NCBI GenBank assembly: GCA_030632465.1
Contig: DAOVUR010000080.1
Location: 1-8,100, forward strand
DNA length: 8,100 nucleotides
Origin: a bacterium
GTDB lineage: Bacteria > Verrucomicrobiota > Kiritimatiellia > UBA8416 > CAMZLY01
Direction: 5' to 3'
The notes beneath the pieces are model-generated. The model saw only the letters and a program-made list of their open reading frames with translations, had not been told where the DNA came from and did no database searches. Shown in pieces: positions 1 through 6,249 of this stretch. A program made the translations under genes and the position numbers. Each line of letters begins with the position of its first letter. Positions within the stretch are counted from its first letter, which is position 1.

Positions 1-435
1 CGTCTTACCAGAACCTGTCGGACCAGTAACCAACACCAACCCACGCGGCTTATACAGAAGCTCTTTAACCTGTGGCGGAAGACCAAGCTGTTCGAGAGTT
101 AGAAGCGTTGAAGGAATAAGCCTTAATACAATTCCAACATTTCCTTTGGTCTTTAATACGCTAACACGAAAACGGGCTGAGTCACCAAAACCAAAACCGA
201 AATCTACTCCACCAACTTCCCTTACCTTCAACTGCTGATCAGGAGATGTGATACTCTTCATCATCCGCTCTGTATCTTGAGGCGTTAATGGCGCAACATC
301 CAAGTGTTCCAAGCCGCCACTAACGCGCAAAACGGGCGCCGAACCAACGGTAATATGTAGATCAGACGCACCTTCATCAATGGTCAGCTGCAATAAATCA
401 TTCATCTCTATTTCAGCAGTTTCAACATCACTCAT
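1..435 (-). CDS. pilT: Type IV pilus retraction ATPase PilT, N-terminal part (cut by window edge)
   Basis: PilT is the hexameric cytoplasmic ATPase that powers pilus retraction and twitching motility. The first 145 codons are visible, from the ATG at 435-433 to the left edge. The N-terminal PAS-like region carries the family pattern GASDLHITVGSAPVLRVSG (residues 22-40), then PLTPQD, an RFRVSVLKTKG segment (88-98) and RLIPS. The fragment ends on the Walker A motif GPTGSGKT (138-145), so the Walker B, His box and C-terminal AIRNLIRE-type motif lie outside the window. The start lies 2 bp beyond the pilB stop codon, so translation is probably coupled. About ten residues precede the usual start of the PilT fold. 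A PilU paralogue or a PilB-independent retraction ATPase cannot be excluded without the C-terminus. Family membership is near certain and the exact subtype less so. Confidence 0.93.
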   Translation of the reverse strand, partial: MSDVETAEIEMNDLLQLTIDEGASDLHITVGSAPVLRVSGGLEHLDVAPLTPQDTERMMKSITSPDQQLKVREVGGVDFGFGFGDSARFRVSVLKTKGNVGIVLRLIPSTLLTLEQLGLPPQVKELLYKPRGLVLVTGPTGSGKT

Positions 436-437
436 AT

Positions 438-2144
438 CTATTCATCCCCCATTGTAACTCTCAATACTTCATCAACAGTAGTCATACCTGATAAAATCTT
501 TCTGACACCATCCTCACGTAAAGTACGCATACCATTCTCGCGCCCTTTAGTTCTTAACGCCGCAGACGATGACTTATCAAAGATCATCTTCTGAATTTCA
601 TCATTAATAAGAAACATTTCAAAAAGACCTTTTCGTCCAGTATAACCAGTGAGCTGACATTTAGGACAACCACGCCCACGAGTAAGAGTCTTACCCTGGA
701 ACTGTTCACCAAGACGACCAAGCACTTCGAGGTCTGTACTGTGCGGCATATACTCCTCACGACAATCATCACAAATACAACGCACAAGTCTCTGCGCCAT
801 AATCGCACGAATAGAAGATGCAACCAAAAATGGCTTAACCCCAATATCCAACAGACGAGTAACAGCACTCGGTGCATCATTGGTATGCAATGTACTAAAC
901 ACCAAATGCCCAGTCAGCGCAGCCTCCGTTGCAATATTCGCAGTTTCTCTATCTCGAATTTCACCAATCATAACAATGTTCGGCGCCTGACGAAGAATAG
1001 AACGTAGTGCTGCCGAAAAAGTCAACCCAATATCAGAACGAACCTGCACCTGATTAATTCCAGACATCTGATACTCAACAGGATCTTCGACAGTAATAAT
1101 CTTTCTGTCCGACCTATTAACATAATTCAGACACGCATAGAGCGTAGTTGTTTTACCAGAACCAGTAGGCCCAGTAACAAGAATAATACCATCCGGTAAT
1201 TTAATAAGATTCTCGAACGTCTGCTGGTCATCTGCCATAAAACCTAAGTTTGCCAGACCCAAAGCTAAGTTCTGCTTATCCAAAATACGCATAACAATAC
1301 TTTCCCCATGATTAGCAGGAACAGTAGAAACACGCAAATCCAATTCACGTCCAAGAATATTAACCTGAATTCTTCCATCTTGCGGTACACGCTTTTCAGA
1401 AATCTTCATCGATGCCATAATCTTTACACGACTAATAATGGCCGCCTGCAACCTCTTTGGCGGACTATCAACTTCATGCAAAACTCCATCAATACGGTAC
1501 CTAACCCGGAAACGTTTTTCCAAAGGCTCAAGATGTATATCAGATGCACGTTGACGATAAGCTTCAAGAATAATCAGACTTACCAGCTTGATAATAGGCG
1601 CATCGGTATCAGAACTATCACCAGAATCTTGAAGAACATCATCACGACCCGTAACCGAAACATCCACAGTGCCATCAGTAATCTGATCCAGCATACTCTC
1701 CATAGATGCTTCACCAGCATAATACTTATCCAAAGCCACATCGATCTCTTCACGCAGAGCCAACACACCTTCAACTTGCGACTTTAATGCAAAACGCAGA
1801 CTATCTAGAACCTCAATATTCATCGGGTCAAACATAGCTACCGTAAGCGTACCATCAACCTTATATATAGGTATAATGCTGTAGCGACGTGCGGTCTCCA
1901 CCGTAACAGAATCGCGAACCTTTGGTGAGATATCAAGATCACGTAGCTTGACCACCTCCATACCAAACTGCTCACCAAGTAATGTGAGAGCATCCAACTC
2001 AGAAAGTTGCTCCGCCTCAATTAGCGCATCAACCACACTCTCATCATCATGAACAATAGTCGCCTGTATCGCCTCCACTTGCTCGCTCGTAACCATTCCG
2101 TGCTCTAACAGAATCTCTAACACATATTCGTCATTTGATGTCAA
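438..2144 (-). CDS. pilB: Type IV pilus assembly (extension) ATPase PilB, GspE/PulE family
   Basis: PilB is the cytoplasmic hexameric ATPase that drives pilin polymerisation. The 568-residue product has the usual family length. An N-terminal MshEN/T2SSE_N domain (about 1-150) is followed by an acidic linker (about 155-182) and the N2 domain with the signature RASDIHLEP (199-207). The motor domain shows Walker A GPTGSGKT (325-332), an Asp box near VEDPVEY (352-358), Walker B IVMIGEIRD (390-398) and His box FSTLHTNDA (416-424). A zinc-binding tetracysteine pair follows, C458-x2-C461 and C493-x2-C496, with an extra cysteine at 456. The start is a TTG at 2144-2142. An in-frame TAA lies at 2150-2148, and a strong AGGAGGAG lies at 2158-2151, six bases upstream. 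It sits 46 bp after gatB and 2 bp before pilT. GspE of type II secretion is the alternative, but the adjacent pilT favours PilB. Confidence 0.93.
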   Translation of the reverse strand: MTSNDEYVLEILLEHGMVTSEQVEAIQATIVHDDESVVDALIEAEQLSELDALTLLGEQFGMEVVKLRDLDISPKVRDSVTVETARRYSIIPIYKVDGTLTVAMFDPMNIEVLDSLRFALKSQVEGVLALREEIDVALDKYYAGEASMESMLDQITDGTVDVSVTGRDDVLQDSGDSSDTDAPIIKLVSLIILEAYRQRASDIHLEPLEKRFRVRYRIDGVLHEVDSPPKRLQAAIISRVKIMASMKISEKRVPQDGRIQVNILGRELDLRVSTVPANHGESIVMRILDKQNLALGLANLGFMADDQQTFENLIKLPDGIILVTGPTGSGKTTTLYACLNYVNRSDRKIITVEDPVEYQMSGINQVQVRSDIGLTFSAALRSILRQAPNIVMIGEIRDRETANIATEAALTGHLVFSTLHTNDAPSAVTRLLDIGVKPFLVASSIRAIMAQRLVRCICDDCREEYMPHSTDLEVLGRLGEQFQGKTLTRGRGCPKCQLTGYTGRKGLFEMFLINDEIQKMIFDKSSSAALRTKGRENGMRTLREDGVRKILSGMTTVDEVLRVTMGDE

Positions 2145-2150
2145 CAGTTA

Positions 2151-2158
2151 CTCCTCCT
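2151..2158 (-). promoter_or_regulatory. Strong Shine-Dalgarno for pilB, fixing a TTG start
   Basis: The minus strand reads AGGAGGAG here, six bases before TTG at 2144. A TAA stop lies in frame at 2150-2148, so only the CTG at 2147 or the TTG at 2144 can start the frame. The TTG is the usual initiator of the two. No other strong ribosome-binding site is near. Confidence 0.8.
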
Positions 2159-2190
2159 GCTTAAAGTCCCTAAAGATGCATAAGCCCAGT

Positions 2191-3615
2191 TTAATCTTTC
2201 ATTAAATCGGTCAATAACCCAACAACCATCTGTGGATTCGCCTTACCCTTACTCATTCGCATTACCTGTCCTACCAAAAATTGTACCGCCGCTTTATTTC
2301 CACTTTTATAGTCCGCAACCGACTTCGGATTCTCATCCATCGCCTGCTTAACAAACGCAGCAATAGCACCATCATCGCTAACTTGAGCAAGCCCCTGATC
2401 CTTAACAATATCGGCAGGTGCTCCTCCTTTGTCGCACATAGTAGCAAAGATATCCTTGGCTGTCGTCATATTTATCGTCTTGTCATCCACCAAAGCAACC
2501 AACGCCGAAAGTGCCTCTGGTGTCACCTTTAAAGCCGTAATAGCTATCTCTTTCTCCGCCAAATAACGAAGCACCTCAGTCATAACCCAATTAGAAATAG
2601 CCTTTGGATTTGACGATAACTTAGCAGCACCCTCAAAATAATCAACTAACGCCTTCTCGCTAACCAGTACACCTGCATCATATTCAGGCAATCCATACTC
2701 AGTAACAATACGCTTCTTACGCATATCCGGCAATTCCGGTAAACCACTACGCCACTTCGCAACAAGATCTGTATCAAGTACAACAGGCATAAGATCAGGC
2801 TCAGGAAAATAACGATAATCATGATCCTTCTCCTTAACACGCATCGAATAAGTCTCACACGTATCAGGATCCCAACGCCGCGTCTCCTGCACAATCTCGC
2901 CACCAGCACCCAAAACATCCTTCTGCCGTGCAATTTCATACTCCAACGCATGAAAAGCAGCCTTAAACGAATTAAGATTCTTCAGCTCCGTTTTAGTGCC
3001 TAACTCCTCCTGCCCCTCAGGCCTAATACTGCAATTCACGTCGCAACGCATATTGCCCTCTTCCTGATTACACTCACTAATCCCCGTATAAGTCACAATC
3101 TGCCTAAGCGCTGTCAGATAATCATACGCCTCCTGCGGCGACGACATATCAGGCTCGCTCACAATCTCCATCAACGGAATACCAGCACGATTAAAATCTA
3201 CACCACTCGAACCGCGAAAATGCATATTCTTGCCCACATCCTCCTCAAGATGAATACGCGTAACACCAATAATCTTAGGCTGGTCATCCACCATAATCTC
3301 CACCTCACCACCAACACAGAACGGCTTATCATACTGCGTAATCTGGTAATTCTTCGGCATATCAGGATAAAAATAACTTTTACGGTCAAACTTACTATAA
3401 GTGCTAATCTCAGAATCAATCATCATGCCAGCCAAAACCGTCATGCGTATCGCCTCCTTATTCATCACCGGCATTGCACCAGGATAACCAAGACAGACAG
3501 GACAAACGTGCGTATTCGGCGGCGCGCCATACCCAGTATCGCAAGAACAGAACATCTTTGATCTCGTCTGCAGCTGCACATGCACTTCCAAACCTATAGA
3601 AACTATATAATTCAT
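2191..3615 (-). CDS. gatB: Aspartyl/glutamyl-tRNA amidotransferase subunit B
   Basis: GatB is the kinase subunit of GatCAB. It phosphorylates the side chain of Glu- or Asp-tRNA with ATP, and the activated ester is then amidated with ammonia delivered from GatA. At 474 residues it has full family length. Visible signatures are GLEVHVQL (8-15) with the conserved E10 and H12, and the cysteines C23, C25, C38 and C41 of the zinc site. Further along are YFYPDMPKNYQI, RIHLEEDVGK, FNRAGIPLMEIVSEPD, EEGNMRCDVN, TELKNLNSF and DYRYFPEPDL. The C-terminal YqeY-like tail domain ends with FLVGQVMRMSKGKANP and is the tRNA-contacting part. The start is ATG 3615-3613. It lies 95 bp after gatA, separated by a hexamer-repeat tract that may also supply its ribosome-binding site. 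No frame damage or missing motif is seen. Confidence 0.98.
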   Translation of the reverse strand: MNYIVSIGLEVHVQLQTRSKMFCSCDTGYGAPPNTHVCPVCLGYPGAMPVMNKEAIRMTVLAGMMIDSEISTYSKFDRKSYFYPDMPKNYQITQYDKPFCVGGEVEIMVDDQPKIIGVTRIHLEEDVGKNMHFRGSSGVDFNRAGIPLMEIVSEPDMSSPQEAYDYLTALRQIVTYTGISECNQEEGNMRCDVNCSIRPEGQEELGTKTELKNLNSFKAAFHALEYEIARQKDVLGAGGEIVQETRRWDPDTCETYSMRVKEKDHDYRYFPEPDLMPVVLDTDLVAKWRSGLPELPDMRKKRIVTEYGLPEYDAGVLVSEKALVDYFEGAAKLSSNPKAISNWVMTEVLRYLAEKEIAITALKVTPEALSALVALVDDKTINMTTAKDIFATMCDKGGAPADIVKDQGLAQVSDDGAIAAFVKQAMDENPKSVADYKSGNKAAVQFLVGQVMRMSKGKANPQMVVGLLTDLMKD

Positions 3616-3622
3616 TCTACTT

Positions 3623-3652
3623 TACCCTAACCCTAATAGTAATCATAATCCT
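3623..3652. repeat. Degenerate hexamer tract between gatA and gatB
   Basis: Five consecutive six-base units can be read on the plus strand, in order: taccct, aaccct, aatagt, aatcat, aatcct. Each unit fits a loose (a/t)a(c/t)nnt pattern. A similar tract with the same aatcat and aatcct units lies at 6159-6188 after infA. On the coding (minus) strand the units read AGGATT, ATGATT, ACTATT, AGGGTT and AGGGTA. The last of these sits just upstream of the gatB start. The tract is short and degenerate, so chance contributes to its appearance. Confidence 0.55.
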
Positions 3653-3710
3653 GTTTTATTGCCTTTTGTCCCAATTCACATTCTATTTTTTTCGATCCCT
3701 GCTTGTCCCG

Positions 3711-5210
3711 TCATAGCCCTTTGGCGACGACGGAAGCGGAGCCGAAGGCGTTGCCCTGAGCGGAGCCGAAGGGCCCACGCGCACACTCATAAGCATGCCC
3801 AACCCTCAAGATATTCTCTTCCTTAAATGCCGGCCCAAGAATCTGCAAGCCAACCGGCAAACCACTATCAGTCATACCGCACGGCACCGACAATCCACAA
3901 ATACCAGCCAAATTCGCTGTCACAGTACAGATATCATCCAGATACATCCGTAACGGATCATCCATACTCTCACCAATACGATATGCCGGCCCAGGCGTAA
4001 CCGGAGCCAACAGCGCATCACAATCAGCAAATGCCTTCTCAAAATCTTGCCTAATCAAAGTTCGCACCTTTTGTGCCGACAAATAGTACGCATCATAATA
4101 GCCGCTACTCAAAACATACGTACCCAAAATAATACGACGCTTAACCTCAGCACCAAACCCCTGCGCTCTACTCTTACCATACATATCAATCGGGTCAGTT
4201 GCACCCTCAGCCCGTTGCCCATAACGCACACCATCAAAACGAGCAAGATTAGCCGACGCCTCAGCCGTAGCAATAATATAATATGTCGAAACCGCATACT
4301 TCGTATGAGGCAGGCTCACCTCCTTGATCTCAGCACCAAGCTCACGACACTGCTCCACCGCAGCCATAACACCACGCCGAACATCATCATCCATACCGTC
4401 AACAAAATACTCCTTAGGCAAACCAAGCCGCACCCCACTCAGGTCAGTCGGCAGATCAGTAGCCAAACTCGGAATAGGCTCATCCAGCGATGAGGAATCC
4501 ATCACATCCACCCCAGACATAACCTCACAAAGTAATGCCGCATCGCGTACATTCTTAGTAATCGGACCAATCTGATCCAACGACGACGCAAACGCAACCA
4601 ACCCATAACGAGAAATGCGCCCATAAGAAGGCTTCAAGCCGACACACCCACAAAACGATGCCGGCTGCCTAACAGACCCACCAGTATCAGTACCCAAAGA
4701 TGCAATAGCCTCCCCAGCAGCAACCGCAGCAGCAGAGCCACCACTAGAGCCACCAGGAACACAATCAAGATTCCACGGATTACGAGTAACCTTATGCGCC
4801 GAATTCTGCGTAGTCGAACCCATCGCAAACTCATCCATATTGACGCGCCCAAGAAAAACCGCACCCTCCGCACGCAACTTAGCAATTGCCGTAGCATCAT
4901 AAGGAGAAGTATACCCCTCAAGAATCTTAGAGCCGCAACTGCAAGGCTGCCCCTCAACATTCAACACATCCTTAATCGCAATCGGCACACCAAGCAAACG
5001 CCCGCCCTTACCAGCACTACGTGCCGCATCAGCCAGCCGCGCCTGCTCCAACGCACCATCCTCATCCACAGAAACATACGCACCAACATCAGCATCTCGC
5101 TTAGCAATCTCAGCGATAACACCACGCACAAGCTCCTCAGAACTACACTCACCACCAGACAATGCATCCAGTGCCCCATGCACAGTTAAACTAGAAACCT
5201 CTATCCCCAT
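3711..5210 (-). CDS. gatA: Aspartyl/glutamyl-tRNA amidotransferase subunit A, with repeat-derived C-terminus
   Basis: GatA is the amidase-signature subunit of GatCAB. It hydrolyses glutamine or asparagine and channels ammonia to GatB. The 499-residue product has the complete Ser-cisSer-Lys triad. K80 lies in GVPIAIKDVLN, S155 in PGGSSGGSAAAVAAG and S179 in GTDTGGSVRQPAS, each one position beyond the S. aureus numbering. GRVNMDEFAMGS (121-132) and the C-terminal PVGLQILGPAFKEENILRVGHAYE are also typical. The start is ATG 5210-5208, with AAGGA at 5224-5220 nine bases upstream. The tail is odd. After HAYECA, where the family usually continues with a short charged end, the sequence reads RGPFGSAQGNAFGSAS and then VVAKGL. 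This stretch is encoded by a GC-rich repeated, partly palindromic element at 3735-3774. The catalytic body is intact, so the protein should be active. Confidence 0.98.
   Translation of the reverse strand: MGIEVSSLTVHGALDALSGGECSSEELVRGVIAEIAKRDADVGAYVSVDEDGALEQARLADAARSAGKGGRLLGVPIAIKDVLNVEGQPCSCGSKILEGYTSPYDATAIAKLRAEGAVFLGRVNMDEFAMGSTTQNSAHKVTRNPWNLDCVPGGSSGGSAAAVAAGEAIASLGTDTGGSVRQPASFCGCVGLKPSYGRISRYGLVAFASSLDQIGPITKNVRDAALLCEVMSGVDVMDSSSLDEPIPSLATDLPTDLSGVRLGLPKEYFVDGMDDDVRRGVMAAVEQCRELGAEIKEVSLPHTKYAVSTYYIIATAEASANLARFDGVRYGQRAEGATDPIDMYGKSRAQGFGAEVKRRIILGTYVLSSGYYDAYYLSAQKVRTLIRQDFEKAFADCDALLAPVTPGPAYRIGESMDDPLRMYLDDICTVTANLAGICGLSVPCGMTDSGLPVGLQILGPAFKEENILRVGHAYECARGPFGSAQGNAFGSASVVAKGL
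3735..3774. repeat. Palindromic GC-rich repeat element translated as the end of gatA
   Basis: The 14-base word agcggagccgaagg occurs at 3735-3748 and again at 3759-3772. The 24-base offset keeps both copies in the same reading frame. The second copy is embedded in a short inverted repeat, gccct (3753-3757) with agggc (3770-3774). In gatA the two copies encode the twin FGSA motifs. The motif resembles the widespread bacterial dispersed repeat of the form CCCTTCGGCTCCGCTCAGGG or CCCTTCGACTTCGCTCAGGG, recalled from general knowledge and not searched here. The element is GC-rich relative to the adjacent AT-rich spacer. Confidence 0.75.
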
Positions 5211-5219
5211 TACTTATAA

Positions 5220-5224
5220 TCCTT
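5220..5224 (-). promoter_or_regulatory. Ribosome-binding site of gatA
   Basis: The minus strand reads AAGGA at 5224-5220, nine bases before the gatA ATG at 5210. It supports that start over internal methionines. Confidence 0.6.
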
Positions 5225-5270
5225 TTATCCAACGATCCTTAAAATACACCCTAACGAGCTACTCTATCGC

Positions 5271-5337
5271 CCCCAACGCGCTTGCCACATCAACACGAAA
5301 ACAACCTATCTTAACGTCCCCAATGGGCTTGCCCCAT
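5271..5337. repeat. Imperfect direct repeat in the gatC-gatA spacer
   Basis: The 20-base segments at 5271-5290 and 5318-5337 match at 17 of 20 positions. Both share a ccccaa core at the left and cttgcc in the middle, and the offset is 47 bp. The right copy is also the left part of a perfect hairpin at 5320-5340. No coding frame covers the spacer. Confidence 0.6.
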
Positions 5338-5340
5338 TGG
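5320..5340. repeat. Perfect inverted repeat (hairpin) between gatC and gatA
   Basis: CCAATGGG at 5320-5327 is exactly complementary to CCCATTGG at 5333-5340, which leaves a 5-base loop. In the gatC-gatA transcript it would form an 8-bp stem. No T-run follows on either strand, so it is unlikely to be a simple intrinsic terminator. It could be an mRNA stability or processing element, or part of a dispersed repeat. Confidence 0.7.
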
Positions 5341-5363
5341 AACGAAAGATTACGTTTTCTCAT

Positions 5364-5391
5364 CGTTCATACTTCATACTTCATCGTTCAT
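5364..5391. repeat. Four-copy heptamer tandem repeat upstream of gatA
   Basis: Four seven-base units run without gaps in the order cgttcat, acttcat, acttcat, cgttcat (A-B-B-A). Imperfect related words (tacttca, gcattcat) continue to the gatC stop at 5417-5415. On the minus strand the units read ATGAACG and ATGAAGT. They create many ATG triplets ahead of gatA, but none has a long frame. Confidence 0.75.
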
Positions 5392-5414
5392 TTACTTCAG
5401 CATTCATTTTCATT

Positions 5415-5723
5415 TTACTCAATAATCTGCGGCACAGCAAACTGACCATTCTTCTCCTTAGGAGCATTATCCATCACCAACTCATGACCCAGTCCAGCAC
5501 GAACAACATCCTCACGTAAAACATTCTGAACCGGTCGCGCATGAGAAGTCGGCTCTATACCAGCAAGGTCCAACTCACCAATCTGCTTAACATGCTCCAC
5601 AATCCCCTCCAACTGCCCCTGAAAAGTCTCAACTTCCGAATCATCAAGATAGAGTCGTGCCAGATTAGCAACATATCTCACATCAATTTTCTCTGGACCG
5701 CCCTGGTCCGCTTCATTCGCCAT
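5415..5723 (-). CDS. gatC: Aspartyl/glutamyl-tRNA amidotransferase subunit C
   Basis: GatC is the small subunit that wraps around and stabilises the GatA-GatB interface in GatCAB. The 102-residue product from ATG 5723-5721 shows the family pattern: an N-terminal helix KIDVRYVANLARLYL with the near-invariant ANLARL, and a QLEGIVEHVKQIGELD segment. IEPTSHARPVQNVLREDVV follows, and the end is FAVPQIIE, close to the usual F-x-VP-x-V/I ending. Family proteins are about 95-105 residues. A TTG five codons upstream (5738) is in frame, but GGAG at 5736-5733 overlaps it and serves the ATG nine bases downstream. This is the first gene of the operon, about 30 bases after a predicted transcription start. 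A 204-bp repeat-bearing spacer separates it from gatA, where GatC and GatA genes are often much closer. Confidence 0.96.
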   Translation of the reverse strand: MANEADQGGPEKIDVRYVANLARLYLDDSEVETFQGQLEGIVEHVKQIGELDLAGIEPTSHARPVQNVLREDVVRAGLGHELVMDNAPKEKNGQFAVPQIIE

Positions 5724-5758
5724 AACAGTAATCTCCAAAACTCAATTGCAATTCATAA

Positions 5759-5787
5759 AATCTAACTTTCCTATCAGCTTTGGTCAA
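5759..5787 (-). promoter_or_regulatory. Candidate sigma-70-type promoter of the gatCAB-pilBT operon
   Basis: On the minus strand TTGACC (5787-5782) matches five of six bases of the -35 consensus. Seventeen bases later TAGATT (5764-5759) matches four of six bases of the -10 consensus. Transcription would begin near 5752, leaving a leader of about 30 bases before the gatC ATG. It is a prediction from sequence only. Confidence 0.55.
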
Positions 5788-5819
5788 TATAATAACTAAC
5801 AAGCCATTAAGTTTTCACA

Positions 5820-5838
5820 TTCCGCGAAAAATACGGAA
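5820..5838. promoter_or_regulatory. Inverted repeat, possible operator in the gatC/infA divergent region
   Basis: TTCCG (5820-5824) and CGGAA (5834-5838) form a perfect 5-bp inverted repeat around nine A-rich bases. It overlaps the region where the infA -35 box would lie and is between the two divergent promoters. Arms this short can occur by chance. Confidence 0.3.
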
Positions 5839-5854
5839 AAATCTTTTTGTAGAA

Positions 5855-5860
5855 TATAAT
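5855..5860 (+). promoter_or_regulatory. Candidate -10 element of the infA promoter
   Basis: A perfect TATAAT lies 58 bases before the infA start. At 17-bp spacing the -35 position (5832-5837, tacgga) matches the consensus poorly, so an activator or A/T-rich upstream contact may help. Transcription would start near 5867 and give a leader of about 50 bases. Confidence 0.5.
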
Positions 5861-5917
5861 TGCATCACAACTATAAATAGCGTTATTCTCTCTAGATTCA
5901 AATTTAGGAAAGAAATT

Positions 5918-6139
5918 ATGGCAAAAGCAGACGCAATTCAAGCTACGGGTGTAGTAGTGAAAGTACTACCAGCCACACTATATCGTGTGAAGCTGGAAAA
6001 TGGGCACGAACTATTAGCTCATATCTCTGGAAAAATGCGCAAAAACTTTATTCGCATAACATCCGGCGACAGAGTAACCCTAGAAATCTCACCTTACGAC
6101 CTGACAAAAGGACGTATAGTATATAGATTCAAAGACTAG
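5918..6139 (+). CDS. infA: Translation initiation factor IF-1
   Basis: IF-1 binds the 30S ribosomal A site and helps IF-2 and IF-3 select the initiator tRNA. The 73-residue product is a single OB-fold (S1-like) domain of normal length. It shows the family landmarks MAKADAIQATG, RVKLENGHELLAHISGKMRKNFIRI, GDRVTLEISPYDLTKGRI and the final YRFKD. The start at 5918 is supported by AGGA at 5906-5909, eight bases upstream, and by alignment with the standard family N-terminus. The frame is open upstream to 5780, but that part is unlike IF-1. It is transcribed divergently from gatC across a 194-bp promoter region. No terminator is visible after the stop, so read-through into the membrane-protein gene 110 bp downstream is possible. 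Confidence 0.98.
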   Translation: MAKADAIQATGVVVKVLPATLYRVKLENGHELLAHISGKMRKNFIRITSGDRVTLEISPYDLTKGRIVYRFKD

Positions 6140-6158
6140 CCTCAATATTTCACCCCAT

Positions 6159-6188
6159 AATCCTAATCATAATCGTAATCATAATCGC
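6159..6188. repeat. Hexamer tract downstream of infA
   Basis: Five contiguous six-base units are present, in order: aatcct, aatcat, aatcgt, aatcat, aatcgc. Four bases (aatc) are invariant, so the period of six is clear. The tract lies between infA and the membrane-protein gene and shares units with the tract at 3623-3652. A C-run follows at 6188-6193. Confidence 0.75.
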
Positions 6189-6221
6189 CCCCCAACAGGT
6201 CAGCACCAAAGAACCTACCGC

Positions 6222-6246
6222 CTATAGCCAGCAAACACTATAGCCA
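6222..6246. repeat. 9-bp direct repeat just upstream of the membrane-protein gene
   Basis: The word ctatagcca occurs at 6222-6230 and 6238-6246, sixteen bases apart, ending four bases before the ATG at 6250. It occupies the place where a ribosome-binding site would be expected, and no purine-rich Shine-Dalgarno is seen there. It could be a leftover of a local duplication. Confidence 0.5.
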
Positions 6247-6249
6247 AAC

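Noticed and set aside
3623..3634. Telomere-like TTAGGG words
   Set aside because: On the minus strand it is one AGGGTTAGGGT stretch within a degenerate hexamer tract in mid-operon. Nothing suggests a chromosome end.
4794..5189. Plus-strand open frame of 131 codons inside gatA, and similar antisense frames within gatB and pilB
   Set aside because: They are shadows of well-recognised genes, arise from the A+C-rich plus strand, and their products are low-complexity Arg/Thr/Asn-rich without a family match.
5320..5340. Hairpin read as a rho-independent terminator after gatC
   Set aside because: There is no T-run after the stem on either strand, and gatA and gatB must be expressed with gatC.
5364..5391. 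CRISPR-like array
   Set aside because: Units are seven bases, contiguous and without spacers, and no cas genes are present.
5724..5738. TTG start of gatC five codons upstream
   Set aside because: The GGAG that serves the ATG at 5723 overlaps this TTG, and the TTG itself has no ribosome-binding site.
5780..5917. In-frame upstream extension of infA giving a 119-residue product
   Set aside because: The extra 46 residues have no resemblance to IF-1, cover the TATAAT and leader, and the ATG at 5918 has its own ribosome-binding site and matches the family N-terminus.
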